Origin: Patescibacteria group bacterium
GTDB lineage: Bacteria; Patescibacteriota; Minisyncoccia; Phycocordibacterales; UBA9973
Assembly (NCBI GenBank): GCA_018813625.1
Contig: JAHJBA010000046.1
Coordinates: 1 to 5,962, forward strand
Direction of reading: 5' to 3'
Length of the DNA stretch: 5,962 nucleotides
The translations under genes were made by a program, and so were the position numbers. This document shows, in pieces, positions 1 to 5,697 of this stretch (its first letter is position 1; each line of letters opens with the position of its first letter). A model generated the notes under the pieces. It was not told the DNA's origin. It did not search any database and worked only from the letters and a program-made list of their open reading frames with translations.

Positions 1-717
1 ATTTTCCATAATACGTGTTGAGCAAACGGAGTCTTCTACCGCAACGATCATTCCCTTTTTTAGGGAACCGTTTTTAATTATTAGAGTTGCTTGAATTCCT
101 CGTTTTGGGTCAAGGTTTGCTTCAATAACGAAGCCAGATGCATTTTCTTTATGATTGCCCGTGAAATTTTCCATTTCTGCTAGTATTAAAACGAGTGAGA
201 GTAAATCACTTACTCCAGTTCCAGTTTTGGCAGAAATTTCAACGAACGGCACTTTTCCCCCATAATTTTCCAAATATATTTCATTTTCTGCTAGTTCTGT
301 TTTTGTCTTTTCAATATTTGCTCCCGGCTTATCTATCTTGTTGATCGCAACGATATATGGAATTTTGCTTTCCATTATGGCTTTCCATGCCTCAATAGTT
401 TGTGGTTTTACTCCATCTTCTGCAGATACCACTAGAATTGCAATATCTGCAACTTTTGCTCCGCGCTCTCTCATTTTTGAAAAAGCCTCATGGCCGGGTG
501 TATCAAGAAAAGTTATTTTTTTCTCTTCCCCCTGTTCGTTTTTGTGTATAACCTCATAAGCTGAAATGTGTTGTGTTATTCCTCCAGCTTCATGTTCGAC
601 GACATTTGTTTTTCTTATATAGTCAAGAAGTTTTGACTTGCCGTGATCGACATGGCCCATTACTACAACAATAGGAGGGCGCGCAGAACTATTTATTTGT
701 TCATCTTTCTTGTCCAT
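1..717 (-). CDS. infB: Translation initiation factor IF-2, N-terminally short form, 3' part outside the window
   Basis: IF-2 is the cytoplasmic GTPase that places initiator fMet-tRNA on the 30S subunit and promotes 50S joining. The first 239 residues are visible and the frame is open to the left edge. All five GTPase signatures are present: G1 GHVDHGKS (residues 21-28), the G2 Thr in GGIT (45-48), G3 DTPGHEAF (72-79), G4 NKID (126-129) and G5 SAK (162-164). The start of the domain II beta barrel follows from about residue 190, with GFVIEANLDPKRG. Only about 20 residues precede G1, whereas in E. coli several hundred residues of N-terminal domains do, so the IF2N region is missing altogether. 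The ATG at 717 is preferred because it lies 2 bases after the stop of the upstream DUF4446 gene; that arrangement suggests translational coupling, and no Shine-Dalgarno motif is visible. The G1 position usually occupied by Thr is Ser. The short form matches what I recall of parcubacterial IF-2, so I read it as a lineage trait and not a broken gene. Confidence 0.97.
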   Translation of the reverse strand, partial: MDKKDEQINSSARPPIVVVMGHVDHGKSKLLDYIRKTNVVEHEAGGITQHISAYEVIHKNEQGEEKKITFLDTPGHEAFSKMRERGAKVADIAILVVSAEDGVKPQTIEAWKAIMESKIPYIVAINKIDKPGANIEKTKTELAENEIYLENYGGKVPFVEISAKTGTGVSDLLSLVLILAEMENFTGNHKENASGFVIEANLDPKRGIQATLIIKNGSLKKGMIVAVEDSVCSTRIMEN

Positions 718-719
718 TT

Positions 720-1178
720 CTATTTTATTTCCGCTCTTTTTAATACCCTTTCTTCTTCTTCTGTTAATTCATGTTCTGACTTTCCGTTTTTTATAGGTTT
801 AGCAAAAACACTCATTCTTTCACGGGAGTACAAACTTGAAACAACGACCCCATCACCATCTTCATTTAACATTCCGATTGCAAAACTTTGATTACTGCCT
901 TGGTCAGGGAAGGGGTTGAATCGCACCGTTTCAAGACCTCTTATACTCTTCCTTAATTTTTTGTTTATCTCAGTAATTTCCAACTCGGCTTTTTCTTTTG
1001 CTGACTTTAATTTTGCAATATCATTTTCTAACACTCCTATGGTGTCTTCTAGGTCATTTGCTTTTTTTCCAATAAAAAATTTTTTTAGGCGTTTTTCCGT
1101 TTTTACCATCCAAAATGTACCTACTAAAATTGCTATTCCGGCAAAAACAAAAAAAGCGATTTCAAGCTTTATATTCAT
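720..1178 (-). CDS. DUF4446 family membrane-anchored coiled-coil protein
   Basis: This is a 152-residue protein of unknown function. Residues 5-24 are a strongly hydrophobic segment (IAFFVFAGIAILVGTFW), a probable single N-terminal membrane anchor. Residues 27-80 are charged and heptad-like, rich in Lys and Glu, and probably form a coiled coil. Residues 80-150 carry the conserved DUF4446 core: VRFNPF (85-90), GSNQSF (94-99), LNEDGDGVVVSSLYSRE (104-120) and AKPI (126-129), followed by an acidic LTEEEE stretch. DUF4446 proteins of Firmicutes and CPR share this order of anchor, coiled coil and core, and their biochemical role is not established. The gene is first in a leftward unit with infB, whose start is 2 bases beyond its stop, so both are probably read from the promoter just upstream. 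The ATG at 1178 sits directly before the membrane segment and 8 bases after a -10 element. No Shine-Dalgarno motif precedes it. Confidence 0.85.
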   Translation of the reverse strand: MNIKLEIAFFVFAGIAILVGTFWMVKTEKRLKKFFIGKKANDLEDTIGVLENDIAKLKSAKEKAELEITEINKKLRKSIRGLETVRFNPFPDQGSNQSFAIGMLNEDGDGVVVSSLYSRERMSVFAKPIKNGKSEHELTEEEERVLKRAEIK

Positions 1179-1196
1179 AGTTATTTACTATATACT
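1168..1196 (+). promoter_or_regulatory. Predicted promoter for the cysteine desulfurase gene
   Basis: A -10-like TATACT (1191-1196) has a weak -35-like TTTATA (1168-1173) 17 bases upstream. Six bases separate the -10 element from the GTG start at 1203, so transcription would be expected to begin at about the start codon. It overlaps the -10 element of the opposite promoter by two bases (1191-1192). The -10 match is good (5 of 6) and the -35 is poorer (4 of 6). Confidence 0.5.
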
Positions 1197-1215
1197 ATTT
1201 TTGTGGAAAAATCAA
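1187..1215 (-). promoter_or_regulatory. Predicted promoter for the DUF4446-infB unit
   Basis: Read on the minus strand, a -35-like TTGATT (1215-1210) is followed by a 17-base spacer and a -10-like TATAGT (1192-1187). The -10 element ends 8 bases before the ATG at 1178, so the expected transcription start falls at or within about two bases of the start codon. The -35 element lies inside the first codons of the divergent cysteine desulfurase gene. This is motif matching by eye to a sigma-70-type consensus. Confidence 0.6.
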
Positions 1216-2411
1216 AGAAAATATACCTAGATTTTGCCTCTACCACTCCAGTTGATCCACGGGTTTCTTTTTGGATGCAGAAAATATTAAAAAATAATTT
1301 TGCTAATGCCAGCGCCATCCATAATTTAGGGGTAGAAACCAAAAAAATTTTAGAAAAAAGCAGAATGAATGTGGCAAAAATTATAGAAGCGCATGGCGAT
1401 GAAATAATTTTTACTTCCGGAGCTACCGAATCAAATAATTTGGCGATTTTTGGGACTTTAGAAAATGTTAAATCTATTTATCCGCACATTGTGACTACAA
1501 ACATAGAGCATCCGTCGGTTCTGGAAGTTTGTAAGCATTTGGAGAAAAACAAAAAAGCGGAAGTTACTTATGTACCAGTAGAAGAAAGCGGAATAATAGA
1601 TCCTAAGAAAATTAGAAAAGCTTTGAAGCCAAATACCGTTCTAGTTTCCGTAATGTATGCAAATAATGAAATTGGCACTATCCAACCAATTCAAGAGGTA
1701 GCAAAAGAAATTAGGTATTTTAATAAAGTTAATTCAAAAAAGATAATTTTTCATTCAGACACTACTCAGGGGATAAATTATTTACCTATTAGGGTTGAGA
1801 GGCTCGGAGTAGATTTAATGTCTTTTAATGGAGGTAAAATATATGGGCCCAAAGGGGTTGGGATTCTTTTTAAAAAAAGAAAAGTTGAATTAACTCCAAC
1901 CATATTCGGCGGGAACCAAGAGTTTGGGTTAAGATCTGGGACAGAAAATATTGTAGGTATCGCCGGTTTATCTCTGGCGCTAGAAATTACAGAAAAAATG
2001 AAAGAGAAAGAAAACAGAAGGTTAACAAACTTGCGTGATTATTTTATTCAAAAATTATTGAAATTAAGTTCTGAAATAAAATTAAATGGTGATTTGTATA
2101 AAAGATTACCAAATAATATAAACATTACTATTCCGAGACTTCCAAGTGATTTATTAGTTTTAGAACTTTCAGCTAGGGGAATTTTTGTTTCTGAAAAAAG
2201 TGCTTGCAAGGCTGGAGAAGCAGGAAATTCTTATGTGGTTGAGGCTCTTTCTCGAAATAAATCTAATTCGGGGAAGATTTGTAAAAAAAATGACAAAAAA
2301 ATCGGTTCTTTAAGATTTTCTATGGGCAGACAAACGACGAAATTGGATATCGACTATACAATTAAATCTTTGGCAGAGATTTTGAAAAAGTTAAAAAGGT
2401 GGTATAATTAA
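1203..2411 (+). CDS. iscS: Cysteine desulfurase, IscS/NifS type (class V aminotransferase fold)
   Basis: This PLP enzyme of 402 residues, normal for the family, removes sulfur from L-cysteine, leaving alanine and an enzyme persulfide used for Fe-S clusters and thiolated tRNA. Visible landmarks are IYLDFASTTP (7-16), SGATESNN (72-79, cofactor phosphate loop), the ring-stacking His103 in IEHP, ANNEIG (153-158), HSDTTQ (184-189, with Asp186 and Gln189 contacting PLP), Lys212 as the Schiff-base lysine, GLRSGT (242-247), catalytic Cys335 in KSACKAGEAG, and RFSMGR (371-376). The lysine motif reads NGGKIYGPKG, so the His that usually precedes the lysine is Gly. A Lys-rich stretch (352-368), several residues longer than in E. 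coli IscS, separates the cysteine loop from RFSMGR. The start is GTG; no in-frame ATG lies near the family's N-terminus, and no Shine-Dalgarno is present. No IscU, IscR or MnmA gene is adjacent, so the sulfur acceptor cannot be told from context. The nifS label would be equally defensible. Confidence 0.95.
   Translation: MEKSKKIYLDFASTTPVDPRVSFWMQKILKNNFANASAIHNLGVETKKILEKSRMNVAKIIEAHGDEIIFTSGATESNNLAIFGTLENVKSIYPHIVTTNIEHPSVLEVCKHLEKNKKAEVTYVPVEESGIIDPKKIRKALKPNTVLVSVMYANNEIGTIQPIQEVAKEIRYFNKVNSKKIIFHSDTTQGINYLPIRVERLGVDLMSFNGGKIYGPKGVGILFKKRKVELTPTIFGGNQEFGLRSGTENIVGIAGLSLALEITEKMKEKENRRLTNLRDYFIQKLLKLSSEIKLNGDLYKRLPNNINITIPRLPSDLLVLELSARGIFVSEKSACKAGEAGNSYVVEALSRNKSNSGKICKKNDKKIGSLRFSMGRQTTKLDIDYTIKSLAEILKKLKRWYN
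2382..2408 (+). promoter_or_regulatory. Predicted extended -10 promoter inside the end of the cysteine desulfurase gene
   Basis: TGGTATAAT (2400-2408) is a consensus -10 hexamer with the TGn extension. A TTGAAA (2382-2387) lies upstream with a short 15-base spacer, tolerable for an extended -10 promoter. The hexamer encodes the last two residues of the desulfurase (Tyr-Asn), and only six bases separate it from the ATG at 2415. It would give the membrane-protein gene, and perhaps clpB, a leaderless transcript independent of the upstream gene. Confidence 0.55.
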
Positions 2412-2414
2412 TTT

Positions 2415-2966
2415 ATGGACATAAAAGATCTAAATAAATCACAGCTTATATTACTTGCGATTCTTTTGAGTTTTATAGTTTCGATTGCAACAGGGATAAC
2501 GACTGTAACCCTAATGGAACAAGCACCGGAGTCTGTAACTATTCCTATTAATCGAGTTATCCAACAGACTGTTGAAAAAATAGTTCCAGTTAGCAATAAA
2601 GAAACAATAACTCAAGCATTATCAGAGGATCAGAAAAAATTACTTGAGGAGCTTAAGGCAATTAAACCTCTAACCGTTAGTCTCTTTCTGAAGGAGGAGA
2701 ATGAAGACAAACTTCTTGGGACGGGATTGTTTTTGGGAGACAATAGGGTTGTTATAGCGTCTGTTATACCTGAACAAAATGAGGGTGAAGTGTATATAGT
2801 TAAAAGTATTTTAGGAGAACAAGTGGTGTCAAAAATAACACGGGAAAAAGATTTTACTATTATTGAAGTGGTTGATACTAGTGTTCCAGTTATTCCAGAT
2901 CCAAATTTGACTCCGACATCTGACTCAACGATGGATACGAATGACGGATCTATTCTTTCTGAATAG
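2415..2966 (+). CDS. Single-pass membrane protein with a half trypsin-like domain lacking catalytic His and Ser
   Basis: I recognise the general type but have no proven function for this 183-residue protein. Residues 10-33 form one hydrophobic helix (LILLAILLSFIVSIATGITT), probably an uncleaved anchor with the C-terminal part outside. Residues 34-82 are a polar stalk, including INRVIQQTVEKIVPV (45-59). Residues 86-153 resemble the first barrel of a trypsin/HtrA-like protease: GTGLFLGDNRVVIASV (102-117) aligns by eye with the segment that normally ends in the catalytic-His NHV, and DFTIIEV (146-152) with the DLALLKV segment bearing the catalytic Asp. The His position reads Ser-Val, and the protein ends in a Pro/Ser/Thr/Asp-rich tail (155-183) before any GNSGG serine motif. 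An inactive binding domain or an eroded protease is therefore more likely than an active enzyme. It starts 3 bases after the desulfurase stop, ends in tandem TAG TAG, and lies 21 bases before clpB. Confidence 0.8.
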   Translation: MDIKDLNKSQLILLAILLSFIVSIATGITTVTLMEQAPESVTIPINRVIQQTVEKIVPVSNKETITQALSEDQKKLLEELKAIKPLTVSLFLKEENEDKLLGTGLFLGDNRVVIASVIPEQNEGEVYIVKSILGEQVVSKITREKDFTIIEVVDTSVPVIPDPNLTPTSDSTMDTNDGSILSE

Positions 2967-2969
2967 TAG

Positions 2970-2975
2970 TAAAAT
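2970..2975 (+). promoter_or_regulatory. Possible weak -10 element before clpB
   Basis: TAAAAT (2970-2975) lies 12 bases before the clpB ATG, which would give a leader of roughly five or six bases. A second candidate, TTTAAT (2975-2980), lacks the critical A at position 2. I see no convincing -35 element, no CIRCE inverted repeat and no other heat-shock operator here. Read-through from upstream could serve clpB instead. Confidence 0.25.
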
Positions 2976-2987
2976 TTAATTACACCT

Positions 2988-5672
2988 ATGCCACCGTTAA
3001 ATAGATTTACAACTAAAGCTAAAGATGCCATAAAAAAAGCCAATGAGCTTGCTATTGAGCGTGGACAAAATCATGTGTCTTCTCTACATTTACTTGCTGC
3101 CCTTTTGCTTCAAGAGGAGAGCATGGTTAATTCCATTTTAGATAGATTGGAGGTGGACACCATGCTTCTCACTGACTCTATTTTAGAGGCCATTGAATTG
3201 CCTGAGACACGCAGTACTCTGTCTCCCGCATATCAAATTTATCTTAATCCTGATCTAGCACAGGTAATAGAGCATTCAGCAAAATTAGCCGAATATCTTA
3301 AAGATGATTTTGTTTCAACCGAGCATCTTTTTATTGCAATGCTTGAGGTTGCCAGTGAGGCACGGGAAATATTAGCAAGATTTAGAATTCACAAAGATTT
3401 AGTAATGAAGGTTTTAGAAGATCTTCGTAGTCAAAATATTACTGATGTTACGGAAACTAAAAAATTTCGTTTATTGTCAAAATATACTCGGAATTTAACG
3501 AAATTAGCAAAGGAGGACAAACTAGATCCTGTTATAGGACGTGACAACGAAATAATGAGAATCATGCAAATTCTTTCTCGTCGTACAAAAAATAATCCTA
3601 TTCTAATAGGCGAGGCTGGTACTGGGAAAACCGCGGTCGTAGAAGGACTTGCCCAGAGGATAGTTAGGAGCGATGTTTCAGAATCACTGAAAGAAAAAGA
3701 GCTTGTTTCTCTTGACCTGGGCTCTTTAATTGCTGGCACAAAATATCGTGGAGAATTTGAGGAAAGATTAAAGGGGATTATGAAAGAAATTGAAAAAGCT
3801 GAAGGGAAGGTAATTTTGTTTATTGATGAAATTCACACGATTGTTGGAGCAGGAGGTGCTGAGGGGACAATGGATGCTTCAAACATGCTGAAACCAGCTT
3901 TGGCACGAGGAGAACTTCGTGCGATTGGTGCCACCACATTGAGGGAATATCAAAAACATATTGAAAAAGATCCTGCGCTCGCTCGGCGTTTTCAACCAGT
4001 GTATGTTGATGAGCCGTCAATGGAGGACACTGTTGCGATTTTAAGAGGACTTAAAGAAAAATATGAACTTTTTCATGGTGTTCGCATTACAGATGATGCT
4101 ATAGTTGCCGCGGTGAACCTCTCTACTCGTTATATCACGAACAGATTTTTACCAGATAAGGCAGTTGATCTTATAGACGAAGCTTCTTCCTCTCTAAAAA
4201 TTGCACTTGAAAACAAACCTCCAGTTTTAGAAGATGCGCATAGAAAAATAATGCGTCTTGAAATCGAAAAAGAAGCGCTCAAAAAAGAGAGTGAAAATAA
4301 TAAACAGACAAAGAATCGGGTTAAGGACATAGAGAAAGAAATAAGTAATTTGCGCGAAAAAACAAAGGAGCTTGAATTGAAATGGCAAAATGAAAAGGAA
4401 ACCGTTATTGAAATTCGCTCAATTAAAAAAGAACTAGAAGCCATGCGTCTTGAGGCAGAAAATGCCGAGATGCGTGCAGATTTGTCTCGTGCGGCAGAAA
4501 TTCGTTATGGAAAAATTCCTTCTTTAAAAAAAGAACTTGAGACAAAACTTGTGAGATTAAAAAAATTACAGAAGTCCAGAAGGATTTTAAAAGAAGAAAT
4601 TACGGCGGAAGAAATAGCAGAAGTTGTCGCTCGTTGGACGGGTATACCTCTTATGAAAATGCTTGAAGAAGAGCGTGAAAAATTGGAAAGGATGGAGGGA
4701 GAGCTACGCAAGCGGGTTGTGGGTCAAGACGAGGCAATTAGTCGCGTTTGTGATGTAATTCGACGATCGCGTGCAGGGATCTCAGATCCCAACAGGCCCA
4801 TTGGTTCGTTCATCTTTCTTGGTCCTACTGGCGTGGGTAAAACAGAACTTACAAAGGCCTTAAGCCAATTCATGTTTAATGATGATAAGGCCCTTGTTCG
4901 TGTTGATATGTCAGAATACGGGGAACGACATTCGGTTTCAAAGCTGATTGGTTCTCCTCCAGGATATGTTGGGTACGAAGAATCTGGACAACTTACAGAA
5001 GCTGTAAGGCACAGGCCTTATACCGTTGTTCTGTTTGATGAGGTTGAGAAAGCGCACCCAGAAGTTTTTAATATGCTTCTGCAGGTTCTTGATGAAGGAA
5101 GGTTGACTGACGGAAAGGGAAGAGTGGTTAACTTTAAAAATACGATTATTATTTTAACCTCTAATATTGGCTCACAATTTGTAGAAAAAATGGAATCAAT
5201 AGGATTTTCCAATAAGTCTAATAAGGAAGATTATAGTAACATGAAAGAAAAAGTTATGGATGCCATGAAGGATCATTTTCGTCCGGAGTTTTTGAATCGT
5301 CTTGATGAAATAATAATATTTGATATTTTATCGGAGGAAGCCATTAAGGAAATAGTTAATTTAAGAATAGAAGTGGTAAAAGAAAGACTGGCATCTAAGG
5401 GCGTCGATTTTAAGATTTCCAATGAAGCACTTTCTTATTTAGCAAAGGAGGGATATAACCCACATTATGGCGCACGTCCATTAAATCGTTTGATTCAAAA
5501 TAAAATTTTAAATCCCGTTGCCTCCTTTATGATTTCGAATGGTGTAAAAAAGAACGATACGGTGTTTGTGACTGTAAAAAATAGCGAACTTGTTATAGAG
5601 AACAAAAAGATCCGTGTTAAGGGACGAGCGAGCAAAATTAAAAGTCCTGTTCGAGCGAGATCTCATTCCTGA
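2988..5672 (+). CDS. clpB: ClpB-type double AAA+ unfoldase/disaggregase with a ClpC-like IGF loop
   Basis: This 894-residue hexameric Hsp100 ATPase would thread aggregated or misfolded proteins through its pore in the cytoplasm. Domains in order: Clp N repeats (about 4-145); AAA-1 with Walker A GEAGTGKT (208-215), pore loop TKYRGEFE (251-258), Walker B ILFIDE (276-281) and Arg fingers R333/R334; a coiled-coil middle domain (about 408-535) of full ClpB length, including RYGKIP (506-511); AAA-2 with Walker A GPTGVGKT (612-619), pore loop GYVGY (659-663), Walker B VVLFDE (680-685), Arg finger R771 and sensor-2 GARPL (828-832). Every ATPase residue expected is intact. Between SNIG (725-728) and FRPEFLNR (764-771) it is 7-8 residues longer than typical ClpB and carries IGF (738-740), as in ClpA/ClpC ClpP-docking loops. 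The C-terminal tail (872-894) is strongly basic, and there is no UVR motif. The ATG at 2988 opens a typical N-terminus (PLNRFTTKAKDAI). No Shine-Dalgarno is seen. The family is certain; ClpB versus ClpC naming depends on the middle domain, which favours ClpB. Confidence 0.95.
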   Translation: MPPLNRFTTKAKDAIKKANELAIERGQNHVSSLHLLAALLLQEESMVNSILDRLEVDTMLLTDSILEAIELPETRSTLSPAYQIYLNPDLAQVIEHSAKLAEYLKDDFVSTEHLFIAMLEVASEAREILARFRIHKDLVMKVLEDLRSQNITDVTETKKFRLLSKYTRNLTKLAKEDKLDPVIGRDNEIMRIMQILSRRTKNNPILIGEAGTGKTAVVEGLAQRIVRSDVSESLKEKELVSLDLGSLIAGTKYRGEFEERLKGIMKEIEKAEGKVILFIDEIHTIVGAGGAEGTMDASNMLKPALARGELRAIGATTLREYQKHIEKDPALARRFQPVYVDEPSMEDTVAILRGLKEKYELFHGVRITDDAIVAAVNLSTRYITNRFLPDKAVDLIDEASSSLKIALENKPPVLEDAHRKIMRLEIEKEALKKESENNKQTKNRVKDIEKEISNLREKTKELELKWQNEKETVIEIRSIKKELEAMRLEAENAEMRADLSRAAEIRYGKIPSLKKELETKLVRLKKLQKSRRILKEEITAEEIAEVVARWTGIPLMKMLEEEREKLERMEGELRKRVVGQDEAISRVCDVIRRSRAGISDPNRPIGSFIFLGPTGVGKTELTKALSQFMFNDDKALVRVDMSEYGERHSVSKLIGSPPGYVGYEESGQLTEAVRHRPYTVVLFDEVEKAHPEVFNMLLQVLDEGRLTDGKGRVVNFKNTIIILTSNIGSQFVEKMESIGFSNKSNKEDYSNMKEKVMDAMKDHFRPEFLNRLDEIIIFDILSEEAIKEIVNLRIEVVKERLASKGVDFKISNEALSYLAKEGYNPHYGARPLNRLIQNKILNPVASFMISNGVKKNDTVFVTVKNSELVIENKKIRVKGRASKIKSPVRARSHS

Positions 5673-5697
5673 AACAAAAATAGAGCAATGGTATAGA

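Noticed and set aside
338..1230. Plus-strand open frames at 338-559, 643-891 and 916-1230
   Set aside because: They lie antisense to infB and the DUF4446 gene, whose reading frames have clear family motifs. Their translations are Ser/Phe-rich shadows without conserved features.
2690..2757. AAGGAGGAG directly before ATG at 2701, resembling a strong ribosome-binding site for an internal gene
   Set aside because: The frame after this ATG closes after 18 codons (TAG at 2755-2757), and the purine run simply encodes Lys-Glu-Glu in the main frame.
2940..2987. CIRCE or other heat-shock operator upstream of clpB
   Set aside because: No TTAGCACTC-type inverted repeat is present in this short gap, and no other clear inverted repeat was seen.
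2630..3043. Minus-strand open frame opposite the membrane-protein gene and the clpB start
   Set aside because: It is antisense to two better-supported genes, crosses their boundary, and has the Ser-rich composition typical of a shadow frame.
4200..4600. UVR-type motif that would make the ATPase a classical ClpC
   Set aside because: The middle region aligns by eye along its whole length with the long ClpB coiled coil, including RYGKIP, and not with the short ClpC middle domain.
5670..5696. Recoding of TGA (as in some CPR lineages) extending clpB past 5672
   Set aside because: No gene in the window contains an internal TGA, and read-through would add only seven residues before TAG at 5694-5696.
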